DNA of 64,000 nucleotides from Phoebastria nigripes (lineage: Eukaryota; Chordata; Aves; Procellariiformes; Diomedeidae): positions 783,655 through 847,654 of the forward strand of contig JAYKAV010000489.1 of the NCBI GenBank assembly GCA_035582835.1, read 5' to 3'. Positions 9,906 to 22,708 of the stretch are shown piece by piece (the stretch's first letter is position 1; the number at the start of each line of letters is the position of its first letter). A program made the position numbers and the translations under genes. Below the pieces are notes generated by a model that saw only the letters and a program-made list of their open reading frames with translations, searched no databases and was not told the DNA's origin.

Positions 9906-11929
9906 AAAGCAATCAGAGTGCTGGGGGGGGGACACACATGGGGGAGAGCAGGCCTGCCAGACACGGGCGCACCCCACCCCAGAACCACCTTTATTTATTT
10001 ATTTATTTGGGATTTAACATTTATTTAGGTTTAACCTGCTCCCTGCCTCCGGCGTTCAAGTGGCTGAAACAATCATCAAAGTCAATGGTGAGAGGTTTTG
10101 GGCAGCGCCGGGGGGGTCGGGGCCAAGTGCCGGCAGGGTGTGGGCAGGAGCATCCCTCCAGCCCTGCACCGCAGCGGGGCAGAGAGGTTGGGATGAGCCC
10201 AGCTACCTGCCCACGAGGTTCCCCGTGCCCATCCCATGGCCAAGCCCTGGGGCAATCGCTCTGGACATCCCACCTTGTCCCCTGCCACATCCCTCTGGCA
10301 CCCGCCAGTTTTCCACGAAGGATGGGCAGCTCCAGTGCAACTGTTAATCAGTATTTCCCCTTCATCCGTGCAGAAGCAGATGAAAGTGGAAGGAAACCCG
10401 GCCCTGCTGCTCTCCTCCCTCCTATCTCTCCCCAAACCAATCCATGGGTTTGCAACCAACGTGAGAAATTTTCACCTCCAGCGAAGGCGTGAAACTTGGC
10501 AGTTTTGTTCCCTCCAAAGGGAATTACAGTCTTTGCAGAATGCAAACAAACAAACAAATGCAAATTAACCCGAAAAAGCATGTTTTTTTCAATACATGTC
10601 TTAACCTTTGGCTCAAATTAACAAATCCAGCTGGAAACTTTTGAGTTTTCTTTTTTCCCATCCAAATACACAGCTGGTTGTCCCTCAAGATGCTGGTGTG
10701 AGTGAGAGGCACCAGGCAGCGGGGGCTGAATTTGGGTGGTGGGCAGAACCCTGATCTGCTCCAGGAACCCCCACCTCCACAAAAAAACAGAGGGGAAGGT
10801 GGACAGAGCACAGGCAAAGCAAAGGATGCTTGAGGGGGGAGCTGAGGTCACCATCCTCCTGCTGCTGGGAGCCCACTCCACGTCAGTGCAGCTACTCCCA
10901 TCCGAGACCCAACAAACTCATTCCAGCTGTGGCATGGGGTATCCTGGACCAGGCAGCGCTGCCAGCTTTCTACCGGGCAGCCTGTATCCCCCAGGCTCCC
11001 TGTCCCCGTTGGGCTGGGCATGGCCACGTGTGGATGGGGCCGTGCTGGTCCTCTCCTCTGCACAGCCATCCTGGCCAACCCCACCCCTGGTGCAGTCTGG
11101 GGTCTTCCCCAGCCACCGGGCAATGAGGATCAGTCCCCGAAGGGAGGCTGGGGTGGGGTCAGCACCGGTGCCAGCTCTGTGAGGAGCAGGTTTGGGGATG
11201 TGCAGTCAGGTTTGGTGCCCAGGACGCTTCCCAAGGTACTTGCAGGTCTGCAGGTGCGGAGCCAAGGGACCACACCAGGTGATGGGCAGGGAAGGGAGGC
11301 ACTGCGGGGCTGAGAGACATGCCCAGGGCTACACAGGCAGCCTGTGGCAGAGGAGAGGACTAATCCGCCGGTTGGGGCTACTGGGCCTCTCAGCAGCTTC
11401 ATTCATAGTCAGGGGCCACATACCCCGCACCCCATCCCACCCCCACCCACCCACCCACGGACCCACCGCAGTCGCCACAGGCAGAGCTTGGAGGTGGAGG
11501 GCGACAAGGCGGAGGCGGCTCAGATCCAACTTTGCACAACCTCCTTCCCCCTGCGACAGAGGGTGGGACGGGGGGGGCGCAGAGCAGGACCCTCCTCCTC
11601 CTCCCTGGCTCTTTGTGCCAGAGCCAGGCAGATGGGTGGCCCTGCCAGCTCGGTGGCCACAGCCCCCTCCAAGCCCAGCTTCATCTGCCAGCTAATAACG
11701 CCGTGCTCCCATCCACCTCCGCATTGTCTCCCCACGCACAGGCACACGTGCCCCAGCCTTCTGGCAGCCCCGGGCAGGCACCGTCCCCACAGCATCCCCA
11801 GAGAGGCGGCGAGCAGGACCCCACGGCCAGGGGAAGGCAGGATGGCAAGTTGGCGGAGAGACCGTGGGTGTCAGATCACATAAATCAAGCTCCGAAGCCT
11901 TCCTATTTAACACACTCTTCCCCTTCGAG
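9906..11929. other. GC-rich unique sequence with simple repeats
   Basis: A short (TTTA)n run lies at about 9989-10008 and a (CCCA)n-like run at about 11435-11462. An ATGCAAAT octamer occurs at 10558-10565 next to an AAAC-rich patch. The remainder is GC-rich with overlapping open frames on both strands and no recognisable gene or interspersed repeat. Confidence 0.55.
9989..10008 (+). repeat. (TTTA)n short microsatellite
   Basis: About five copies of TTTA are seen, followed by further T/A-rich sequence to about 10030. It is a simple repeat. Confidence 0.85.
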
Positions 11930-12070
11930 TTGTCAGTGAAACCGTTAATTAATTAGCTAATCCCGCAATGAAGTGGATTCTAAATGGATCTCCCCTCCCT
12001 TCCCCCCATTTAGGTAATTACTGCTGAGGGAGCTTTTGTGAGAGTAATTTTCCAGCAGGGACAGCCCCGG
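11930..12070. promoter_or_regulatory. Homeodomain-motif island, candidate conserved element
   Basis: The block begins with GTTAATTAATTAGCTAATCC and later has TAATTACTG and GTAATTTTCC. At least six TAAT/ATTA cores lie within about 110 bases, against GC-rich sequence on both sides. This pattern fits a homeobox-responsive conserved element. The assignment rests on motif density and composition only. Confidence 0.35.
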
Positions 12071-15000
12071 ATGGCAGAGGGAGATGAATTTAAAGAGGGG
12101 GGGAAATAATAATACAAAGCAGGAGGACTCCTTCTGCAGGGCAGCACACTTCAGAGGCACAGCTGGGGCCAGGACAGCTCTTCTCCTGGCCTCTCCCAGC
12201 CGAGGAGGTGACCAACACAGGGTGTGCTCAGCACCCACGTATGGGAGCTGGTGCAAAAAGGCCATCTCAGCCTGCTCCAGGATGCTCCCGGCAGCGGGTA
12301 CCATAGCACCAGCCCTGCTTCTCTCTGCTCACGCACAGGCTCCATCCTCCCCCTGCCTCCCCCAGGAGATGCCCAGGCTCTGGGCAGCTTCAGCGATGCA
12401 TCTCCAGCACCAGCCACCAAGAGCAGAGTGCTCCATCTCTGCAACGACAACGGTGAGGTCGCAGCAGAGGTTTCCCACGGCGGGTCGTACCTGCCTGTCC
12501 CACCGCTCCACCGGCACCTCCCAGCTACAGCTGAAGCAGGTCTGGTTCTGAAGAGCTTTCCACAACAAGAAATCCGTCAGTAGGAACGAAGACAAAACCT
12601 CGAAGGATGGTCCTTTGCCAAGCCAAGCCAAGCAGACAGTGATGGGTTTTTGTGGCTAAGCAGAGAAACAAGCCAGCAGGCCTCAGCCAGCGCCTATCGG
12701 GGCATTTATTTCAGAGTCAAGGCACTGGCAGCGTCAGGAGCAGCATTTCTCCTTCATATCTTGCTCCTTCCATGCCCCTGCGCAACTCCAAATCCTTTTT
12801 TGTTCCTCACTATGTCAAGCAAAGTCTCCAAGTGAAGATTTTTCAAAGGCATGCCGTGTTTTAGATCCTCAGTTTCATGTCCCCAAGTTCTGCTGTGTCC
12901 AACAGAGATACTGTAGGAGTGGTGCAAGCCTGCCTGCTGCAGGCGAGCTGCCTTTGAACTGCCTTGCTCATAAATGCATTCAAAATCAAAGGTTATTTCT
13001 GAAAAATCACAGCTTGGCTATCTTCTGGGTGCAAAGAAATCCCAGACTGCAGCCACCATGGCTGCAAACACACCCTCCCCTGCAGCCACTCCTGACCTCC
13101 AGGCACGAGGGGAAGGTGAGGTCTGATGGGCGACAGAAACTGGGGTCTCGGGGACTTCTCCCCTCGGGGTGGGGACAACATGGTAAAAGTCTCCCTGGGG
13201 CATTTCTACATGCTGGGTTGAGTAAAAAGGTGCAAGCGCGTTACAGGGGATACCCAAGCTTCAGATGAGCATTTGCTCACCATTACAGGGTAGGAAAATA
13301 GGTTCACTGGGGGGAGGTTGCTCTAATTTAACAGGTGCCTACAGCTTGTCTGTAGGGAAAACGTTCTCATCCCTTGAAGAGGTTCCCTGAGCAGCCGCCC
13401 TGCACCTGGCAGAGAGATTCACATTTTCCATCCTTGCCCACATACATACTCATTTCCCCTGGGACACAGAGCAGCAATGTCTCCTTCTTTTGGTAACTCA
13501 CTGTATATGGTACCAGGCTCCCACAAAAACCTCATTACTACCAAATGTGACCTGAGAGAAGCATGGGTGGTAAAGACTTCTCTTTCTGACTATGGCGATG
13601 TGATGAACGGGGTGGTACAGCTAGAAATGCTTTAATACCCTTTTTCCCTAAGGTTCTCCCCAAATATAGCTGGGAGAAAAGAGGGATGCAGCTCTGCGGC
13701 TTGCCATTGCCACCTTCTGCTGGTGGTGCAGCTGAAGCACCTTTTGGGACTTTCCACCCTTACCTTCTTTCATATGGCTTCTTCTCTTCCAACAGTCTGA
13801 CAGAGGCAGCTCTTGTTTGCTTCTCCTCCCAAGGAATAGCCTAAACCTCAACGTTTCACATTGCAAACTCAAGATAAAAAGAACATCCCGGGACAGCCCT
13901 GAGAAACGCTGGAGGTAGCTTGGGGACAGGACCTGCTCTGGGGATTTCTGGTCCAGCAGTGGAGAAGACCCCAGAGATGGGGCAGGAGGGGGTCATCAGG
14001 TTCTGTTAAGACCATGGAAGATCTTTTATAAGTTGTCATGGAAAATTTGTTTTTTAGAGATAAGGCCAGGTAATCTGAAAGGCTGAGCAGGATATGGTGG
14101 GGCGATGGCTCAGATTCAGGGTGTAAAATCAAGAACTAGAATGACAAGGGCTTACTGCCATACCCAAAGGATGCTGTCCTGGACAGCAGCGCGTATGGGA
14201 TGGTCTGAGGGGCACGGCTCTGGTTCCTGATGCGAAACCAGCCCAGCTGTGTCCACAAACCTCACTCAAAAGCCTGCGGCTGGGACACACCACCCTTTCA
14301 CCAGACGAAGTGCCTCCACAGTAGGGTTGGTCCCATCAGGACAGCATGAGAAGGGGGAAAAATAGCCCATCCCAGTTGTTATGCGTCCTTCAGCCACAGA
14401 CATAGCGCCAGAGGCTGTGACTGTTTTAATCTGCATCTCCCCTCTCACTCCCGCTAGAAACGAGTGTAGTCAGCTGGAAAATTAAGACCCAGGGTTGAAC
14501 CCAGAGGGGCATTAAGAGGGGCAGCTTGGCCAGCAGATACGCAGAGCAGCCTGCCGCTGCCCTGTGGCATCGCCGTGCCACCCCGGCTCTCCCTCCCTCC
14601 CTCCCCACCCAAGCGGTGCTGGCTCCCCACACGGCATCGTGGTCGCAGGGTGGTAAATCACCGGTGACAGCTCCGGCGGGCACAGCGCGGTGGAAGCACG
14701 CTCCTGCCCACGCTCATGGGCAGCTGTCGCGGGCAGAGGTCCAAGGTCAGCTAAGTGTTTAATGGGCCTCCTGTGAGGACCTGTGATGAAAGGCGGGCGG
14801 GAGAGGAGGCGAGAAGGGAGCATATGTCACAGCCTGAGCTCCGGGGCTGGTTTTAAGTGACAGGGGGATGCTTCCCATGCAGACAGGCGAGCGGAGAGAA
14901 TTGCTTTCCCGAGCCAGTCTCCTTTTCCAGGAGTGCAGCAGGGACCTGCTGTGGCCTTTAGCACCCGCATGCTTGCGGCTCAAGCATGGGTGATGGACGT

Positions 15001-17925
15001 CCGGATGCCCATAGGATGAGGTCCTGCCAGGACGAAGGCCAGCGGAGCGAGGCCAAGAACTGCAGCTCTCCTAACAGCCATGACAAAAGCCACAATGCAA
15101 AGCAAACCCAAACCAAGCAAGCCAAGCCTCCCCTGGGTTTGGTCCTGGCTCTGAATCAGTGTTTCCCCGTACTAAGTTAGATCAGAGGCTGAGCAGGAGA
15201 AGGAAAAGCTCTGTGCACGGTTTTACAACACTGGCTTCAAGCGTGATCAGGAGAAGAAACACAGTGAAGACACAGCACCTGGGTGTGAGCTATCTGGCAA
15301 GACCACCATGGCTCTTCAAGTCTCTTGTCCAAGCACACCTGGAGCCAGACAGTCCCGGTATCTCCTTACCTCAGCGCTGCTGGTCAGCACGACTGATAAA
15401 ACAAGTTTCCAAAAGGAAAGTCTTGCCAAACTCCTGGCCAAGCCGCAAGCAGAAATGAATGACAATTTCAGCAGAATATTCTCACTGCTATGCCAAAATG
15501 AAAAGGATGTTATACTCTGACTCAAACTCAACATTCTGGAGTTGTTGAAGCATTTTGGTGCCTGAGTGTTCCCTGTTAGATGTATTGATCTCTCCACAAC
15601 CATGCTATTGCGTCTCCCTACTGTACTATACCCTAGTAGCTGATGACTCTCCTATACAAGACAATGCCTGGATGAACGTGTTTTCTTGTGCCTGGTAGTT
15701 TGATAACTTAAACCAGCAACTCCTTTACTGGGCACCTTCAAGTCAAGTAAGAAAACTGTTTCCCACTGCTGTGGCCAGAGCAGGCACAGGGTCTAAGCCC
15801 TGTCCTTACGAGAGGTACGGGTTACAAATAACCAGTCAAAAGCAAAGGAGGTGCTGACCCCCTTGTGCAATCAGGGCTGCAGTTCCCCCCGTCCTCTGCA
15901 AAACCTCTTGCCTTTCTCCACGGGATAAACAACCATCACTGCCTCTCCCCCACACCAGCTTTCCCTCTTCCACCTCCACGTAACCTGGCTCATGACCCTT
16001 CTCATAACCAAACCTGCATGAAGCCTGTGGGGGTTGTGCTCACCCCTTATCAGCTGGCTTGAGCCTAGTGTCTGGGCATGGGGGACATCCCAGGAAAACA
16101 CTGTCCAGGCTTGTGTTTTCCCACATGTTTATGAGGGCTGGCAGCACAGCAGGAGAGCTTTGCTGCACAGGAGGCCGCTGCATCACTGCCCACCATGTGC
16201 TCCTCAGCCTGATTATAACCAGCTCCCAGGTTTTGGGGGTGGAAGGGAAGAGCAGGCGACGTGGGGAAGAGCAGAGGGCTGGTGCTGAGCAGCACATCTT
16301 GGGGGGAAGGAGGGGGGAAGAGGAGGCCACTGGGGACGTGGGATACGAGGTTTGCTTTTGCAGACTGAATCAAACGTTGGAAAGCTGGTGAATTAGCGGT
16401 GTTTGCTGAGCAAACGCTGCGGGGTGGGGATAGGCAGAGGAAGAGTGTTTAAGCACACAGCCCTTTATTTGCTAGCAAACATCTCCAGCTCCTCCTCTCC
16501 CTCCCCTGTTCCTCCCTGCGCCTTCCCCAGCTTGTGCTCCAAAGAGGCTGGGTGATGCATCCCAAGAGGAGGAGGGGTGAAATTCCCATGGGAGGGAGGA
16601 AACGTGGGAGAAGCGTTTTCTTTCACCAACGTGCCTGCACCAGAGCAGCCAAGAGGGTAGTGGTGGCTGGTGGGGAGGAGTGGATTTTGTGTAAAAAGTA
16701 CACTCACGCTCAGCATTACTTCTCTGGGCTGTATTTTCCCTCTCAAACAAGGCCTGCACTCTGGATGAAGACACTGAGGGCATTGCAAAACACAAGGCAC
16801 ACTGCAGGGACGTAGGTATCACTGCGGAGAAGCTTGTACTCTTAAAGACTTGGGGCTCAGCTGCTGCAGAGCAGGATTGCTTCTTGCAAGTCAAGATAGG
16901 GGTTTTTTTGGCCTCACTTGACTCTTGGGGTCCCGATGCTGATCTCAAACCCCTCTCCTGGCTGCAAGCCCAGGGTGGGGAATTGATCTGGAAGAAGTTA
17001 CCAAGCCTGTTCTGGAGACGCTGTGGGGACACACTAGAACATGCAGCCCTTGTCTGGAAGCATCCGTGCCAAGGCTGAAGCGTCAGGTCCCCTGTTGTGC
17101 TGGGTCCGTGTCCAGTTACGAGATGAGACAAAGGTAATCTCCCTGTCACTGGGACCGGCAGATAAGGGTGGAGCTGCAAGGCTCTGGAGGAAGAGGTGAA
17201 GGCACCAGAGAGGACAACCCAGCAGGCTGGATTTCACCTGTTGGCCAGGGGTTGATCAGCATTCAGCATATAGGGAGCTGCTAAACCACTTTCTCTGGAG
17301 ATTTCATCTGGTCCATCATTTCATCTGGTCTTGAGCGCCTGCACACCAAGTATGATCTTTGACCATCCCCGTTTGGCAGTCACCATCTCCTTGCTTACGT
17401 GCATGGAACCACACCTACACGCTGCTGGTCTGTGAGCAGCAGCACTGGCTGCCCCAGGGTGACCCACAGCACACCCCTGCCTGCCATTTGACCTGCTACC
17501 TGTGACATCTCATGGTTTTGGCTCAAAGGAGAGAAGAGAAGATGGGAGCTGTAGTGCCCATCCCTTTCTGACTTCTAAGCAAGTCCAGATACATGTCCTC
17601 GGGAAACTCTGGCTGAAAAACTGGATTGTCTTCCCACTCTGAAATTCTTCCCAATTACCTGTTGATGCTCCACGTCCCTCTGCTCCTGGGTGTTCCTAAA
17701 CCTCCTCCCGTATTCCTCAGGCCTCATCACCACGCTCCCGTCTGCTCCAGCCTTTGGCCAACACCTCGGTGAACCATACCGCAAATCATCTTCCACTACT
17801 GGCCAACTGCTGCAAAAGTGCTAGGTTCAGGTTGCCACCTCCATTCATAAAACATCCCCCTCTGCAACTGCTGGACTGGCTTTTATGGAACAATCTTAAT
17901 GTTCATTCACCCTTTGAAGGCCAGG
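12071..17925. other. Long unique interval, no gene or known repeat seen
   Basis: Almost six kilobases of mixed composition contain no recognisable exon, repeat family or RNA gene. Moderately AT-rich patches occur around 13560-13660, 14020-14080 and 15380-15740. The open frame at 15308-15520 was considered as a possible fossil exon, but no known protein was recognised and no splice pair supports it. The 235-codon minus-strand frame ending near 16472 is likewise unsupported. Confidence 0.5.
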
Positions 17926-18040
17926 TGCTTAGACAGCAGCTGTGCTACACACACTGCTGCGTGAATTACTCATCGCTGGCAACGCGCGCATCATGCATTA
18001 TTAAACCGCTTGTGCGCTTGGCCTGCGGCTTAATCCAGTG
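17926..18040. promoter_or_regulatory. Short candidate conserved element
   Basis: The segment contains GTGAATTACTCATCG, an alternating GCGCGCATCATGCAT string and TTATTAAACCGCTTG, with several CpG sites next to AT-rich cores. The unusual mixture stands out from its neighbours. No repeat or exon was recognised. A regulatory role is a guess from texture. Confidence 0.18.
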
Positions 18041-18935
18041 CCACCACAGTGGCTGCAGGAGGGCTTCAGCAGCAACACCCTTCATGCCTACCTCTGTCAG
18101 CAGTGGCACTGCCTTCCGTGGTGGTGGTGGCAGCTTTAACATGCCTCCAAGCAAGAGCTCTGCCCTGGTATCCACCATGGCACCCAAGCGGAGAAGGATT
18201 AGAAATGAACACGCACAAAATTAGTTCTTTCTCAAGATGTAAATTATTGGTGGTGAGAAATCTTCAGCTGCTATAAATCAGCAAAGCTTCACTGAAGGAG
18301 GTGGAGCAGTGCTGATTTACACCGCCTGGCAGCTTGGTCCAGTGTTAGGAGCTTTGTCTGGGATTAGTGGGAGAAATTGTTGGGGAGGGGAACAGCCTCA
18401 TTACCTTGTCCTGGCTAATGCTTTGCTTTTCTCTGGTGCATGTTGTTGTTAGGAGCTGGATCTAATTAGTCATTGCAGGAAATGCCTCAGCTTCTCCTGT
18501 TCCCCACTGCTTGGGAGGGGAAGGGGGGGAGTTAATCCCGGCCAACGTGGGAACAAACCCTGTTGCAAAAGCAGGTCCTGATCCCATAATTTACTCTGCA
18601 AAGAAGCACATGCCCAGGCATACCGAACCTTCCCAGCTCCAGGAAGACTTGGAAAATACACCTGGACTCTCCCACCAAAAACCAGCAGGGCCAGCCTGCG
18701 AAACGCTCAGCACCGATAACAGCCACCCATACTCAGGCTGAGCAAACAAAAGGTGTGCAGGGAGGGGGAAATCTTCATCACTTCCCTCATCACTGCTCAT
18801 GGTGGGGGAAGAGGCTCGTCAGGGAGCAGCAAAGGGGAGCCGAGAGTGACCCCAGTGCAGGGTGCTCGTAACACCGTCCTACAACAGTCCCAGACAAGGC
18901 AAGGGGATGAACCCAGGGTCAGCCCAGGGGGTCCG
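18041..18935. other. Unique sequence, nothing recognised
   Basis: Mixed-composition sequence. Part of 18840-18935 may be the left portion of the repeat that follows, because the second copy also seems to extend to the left, but similarity there is too low to place an edge. Confidence 0.45.
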
Positions 18936-19173
18936 GTCAGGGGCAGGAGACAGGGCAGAAGACAAGCTGCTCACAAGGTAGGTCCAAGGTCCATCCAGGA
19001 GACAAAGCCAAAGACAGGCACACCTACAACATAGCCCAGGGAGGGGGCAAAGGCACAGGGCCGCCCTTAAATAGAGCTCCTGGGCCAAGGGCAGAGGTGG
19101 GTGGGGCCCCAGGGGAGGCTGGTCAGGGCAATTAAGGGCAATCAAGGGCAATGAGTGACCTCAGGACCCTGAC
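18936..19173 (+). repeat. Unnamed interspersed repeat, copy A
   Basis: This segment is a diverged copy of the sequence at 53066-53356 in the same orientation. Shared blocks, in order, are TAGGTCCAAG, AGGCACACCTACA, a TTAAATAG/TCAAATAG block, a GGCAG-rich block and a 34-base block (19105-19138 against 53298-53331) with 31 identical bases by eye. Both copies end in CCCTGAC, and GTCAGGG occurs on the left of both, so short inverted termini are possible. However, the left GTCAGGG words do not line up in the alignment, and no target-site duplication was found. An LTR-like fragment is the alternative, since the shared AAATAG block could be a TATA-type box. I cannot name the family. Confidence 0.6.
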
Positions 19174-21755
19174 AAAGCTCATCTCTGCATCCCCCTTCCC
19201 TCCCCATGAGTTGGCTTTAGTTTTCTTCCATCAGGTATCAAATGCAATAAAGATGTGACCCCCCCATGAGAGACTCTAATTTTAGGTACATGGCCTTGTC
19301 CCCTGCTCTTTTCTTGTAGTGCACAACATTTAAGGGTTTTGGTCTCTGAATGCAGAGGTGTTGGTTTGCAGATGGAGTTTAATGAGTGTTTTGTAGCCCG
19401 TGGTGAGATGAACGTGCAGAACTCATGTTCTGCAGATGCCTCTGGTCTCTTGTGTGGATAACGTCAGTGTTAGCAGGATCCCAACCTCACAGACTCTGGT
19501 GATCTCTTCCAGGTCTATCTATGCAGGCTCCTGGGTCTCACAGAAATTTGAGTTTACTAGCTGGGCTAATTAGCTGAGATGACCTGACTCCTTTCAGCAT
19601 TCATCTCTCCAGTCTGAGGAGCTACTGGCTCTTCAGCTGAGCTGTGACAACAGGCACACGTGTGCTTTTAGCTCACACACTTGCTAGGTGCAGTCTGTTT
19701 AGCTCAAAATATCATGATGGTGGTAAGAGCTAAAACAGCACAGAGGATCTTCTCACCGTGAAGATGGCTTTGATTCAGTGCAATGTATTTAGCATTACAG
19801 GCAAGACCAAGGCTCTGATTTACACTGAAGTCGAAAGGTGGGACAGGAGGAAAGGAAGGAATTTACCACCTTCTGCAGCAGAGCCAGATATTTCCAGTAC
19901 TGGGAAATATCTCCCTATGCTTCATCAACTGCAGTTCGCAATCTGCATGAAGGCAACATCTCCCTTTCTGCTACCGGAGTAATAACCTCTAGGACTAGGG
20001 CAGAACAGACACATGTTGTGGTAGCCTATCTAACATCTTTACAGGTCGATCTGCTGTTCTTCCTCTCCCTGTGCCTTCTCCAGGCTTTTCTGATGCCGTT
20101 TGTTGGCTCCATCATGCGGTCCCAGCTCCCCAGGCAGAGCTGGAAGCAGGGAGCAGTGACTAAAAGGTGAATAGGGACATCCCAGCACAGGCTGTGCTGG
20201 AGCTCAGAGAACTGCTTCATAAACACCAGGTTTGGTCCAAATGTTTTTCCTGTTGACTGGCTTGCTATTTGCAGATCTAGTGCCAGTTTACAATGGTGGT
20301 TTTCATCCGACACAAGTACAACTCAGAGAGAAACCAACTGGGAGCTTGGCGGTGGGTTGCATGTGCCATATATTCACTGTCCCTGGAAACCAGTGCAGAA
20401 CCTCTTTCTCCCCATGGTGAGACAGGCAGCATCTCACCCCCACTGGTGGACGGTGCCAATCCCTTCCCCTTTACTGGGCTTCCTATCTTCACGAGTGCCA
20501 GCTGGGCCTGGACTACGGCTGGCAGCAGGAGCATCCACAAACCCTTACCAGAGCTGTACACCAGCTTGCCTTGGCCAGGATGGGAGATTGTTCTTTCTGT
20601 GGAGAGCTCAGCACGGCAACTTCTCTTATCAGTTAGAGAGGGCTGATAACCAGTTACCTCAATCAGTTGTGAGTTCTTGGAGATCACTCCTAAAGAATTC
20701 ACATGGATAAACTCATTTCAGTGGAGTGAACCACTGAACACCAGCAGATTCAATCTGCTCGCTGTTCTTGATTCGCCATGGTTGAACCTTTGGCTAGAAC
20801 AAGGGCAGCCTCCAAAATCCCTATTGCCTTTGGAAATTCTGGATCTTCAGTCATGACATTTTCCTTCCTGAAATGTAGTGAGAGAGACTGTCCTGGCATT
20901 GGCATCGTCGCTTGGAGCCGAGCATCTCCTGGTCAGGCACCCCGAGGTCCTGCACAAGGCCGTGCAGCTGAACAGCTGCCTGAGCTTCAGAGTCAAACTC
21001 ATGGGCAAAGGAGCTATTTTTATCCCAGAGAGTTGGCAACTGAGAGCACGGGCAGGTATTCCCACCACCGAGCTGTCAGCACCTTCCCTATGTCAGAGGG
21101 TGATGCATAGCCTGGTGCTCTGAGACGTTCCCCCTGTGGGCAAGTCTCTCCTCGCTAAATGTGAGAGAAGACTAACCTCTCCCTCAGTGTCCGGCGGCTG
21201 GTGGGGATGCTGCTCTGCTGACCTTTCTACCGGTCCAGCTACACCCGCCCCAGGTCTGTGGTGGGGTCTCCAGCCCATGCCGACCTCCTGGCTTGTCCCC
21301 TGGTGCCACTTGCTAGCACCAGCTCTGGCAGCCCTCGGCCAGGGCGTGGGTGCGAGATCCTTCCGCATCCTCCAACGCTGGCTGACTCCTCAGCCCTTCT
21401 GTCCCGAAGGGCTTTGCCATATGTCTTACACCTGGAGCTGAATAGACCATGAATAAAGCTTCCTGGGATCAAAACCCACATCAGAAAAATCAGGGAGAGC
21501 CGAAAAATCCTCCAGCATGGGGCAGGTGGACACACGTAAAGATGCACGTGTGCGCACACGCACACCCTGCTCCCCATCTCCTCTGGCTCCTCCTGCTCCT
21601 CTCGCTTTCATTCTTCTGGAAGAAAACTTGACGATTTCTGGGCTTTGTTGGTGGTTAGGAGGACACTGGATAAAGAGTCTGAGAAAGTGAAAGAGGGTGC
21701 ACAGGGCTGGAGGAGGAGAAGGAGGGGAGAGCAGGAGAAGGAGGGATTCTCGGTA
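19174..21755. other. Unique sequence, no gene supported
   Basis: This interval is less GC-rich than the left third. A minus-strand open frame at 20851-21039 looked somewhat protein-like but was not recognised and has no splice support. Nothing else was identified; an old degenerate repeat in 19300-20200 cannot be excluded. Confidence 0.45.
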
Positions 21756-22480
21756 TCTACAAGGGAATTAAAGCGCTTTTACTGGAGTGAAGAAATCAGC
21801 TAAAGAATGGCAGGCGAACAAAAGCAGCAAGGCTATGGACAAGTCGCTCTGAATAGATCCAGATCCCCTTAAGTTTGTAACACCCCCTACACACTTCTTT
21901 TTTCCCCTTCCCCCCCTTAAGCCTTTGCTCCTCACTCCTTCCAAGAACAAATGCAGAGCAAGGGGAAAAAAAAAAACCACACGAGGGAGGGGAGGAGTGG
22001 AAGAAAGCTAAAAAAAAAAATCAAATAAAATAAAAGGTAATCCTCAGCCACTTTGCCCCTCTGGGGGCTGCTCTGGGCCAGATTAAAGGTCCGGTGTGAA
22101 ACCATTCTGCTATTCAGATGCGATAAGCAGGATTTACAAGCAAAGAGAAAGAGAGAAAAGAATGGGCGAGAGGAGAAAAGGAGAATTATTTGTGTCTCTT
22201 AATACTTGTTAAGCACTTCTCTTTTGCTAGACCAGACAAGACACAGCTATGCTCAAAGTCCATGCACAATCCTGCCCGCTTGTCCAACACCCCCCGCTCC
22301 CCTCCCGCCCTGCCTTCCACTTTGGTTTGCTTTCCCCCTGCCCCCATCCAAAGCAAGCAGGCAACACTTTGTTGCTACTGAGCTGAAATTGGTCTCCTCT
22401 CCGAGCGGCACACAAAGAGAATGGCAATTAACCTTCCTGTTCCCTGGTGACAGCGATCTAATCAGTGCTGCGCCCAGGCC
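21756..22480. promoter_or_regulatory. AT-rich and purine-rich block, candidate conserved element
   Basis: The block contains poly-A runs (about 21965-21976 and 22011-22020), AAATAAAATAAAAGGTAATCC, CAGATTAAAGG, GAATTATTTGTG and GGCAATTAACC words, and a purine-rich GAGAAAGAGAG stretch near 22142-22180. It ends about 230 bases before a CR1 insertion. The AT-rich texture with TAAT cores suggests one or two regulatory elements, but no motif is decisive. Confidence 0.25.
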
Positions 22481-22708
22481 TGTGCCAGCAGCTCAAAGGC
22501 AAGAGCCTTTGTGCGGGGCTTGGGTAGCGTGGGGAGGGGGGGCTTTCGGCCGTGCCCTGTATCGGGGATGGGGTGGGTGCTCCATGGACAACCAACTGGG
22601 ATTATTTCAGGCCAACCAGCTCAAGCTGGCAAGGAAGGCTCTTCAGCCTGCATGGTGAGGAGACCTTGGTGGCTGCTGCTGGTATGAACCGGGGCCACCA
22701 CCCCCCAT

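Noticed and set aside
10558..10565. ATGCAAAT octamers at 10558, 39652 (reverse) and 45267 as evidence of POU regulation
   Set aside because: About two perfect octamers are expected by chance on both strands of a window of this size, so isolated ones carry little weight. Only the one with an adjoining SOX-like half at 56946 was kept as a finding.
15308..15520. Possible fossil exon in a 70-codon frame
   Set aside because: No known protein match comes to mind and no acceptor/donor pair frames it convincingly.
20851..21039. Minus-strand open frame that looked mildly protein-like
   Set aside because: No family was recognised, there is no supported splice pair, and the frame is short enough to arise by chance.
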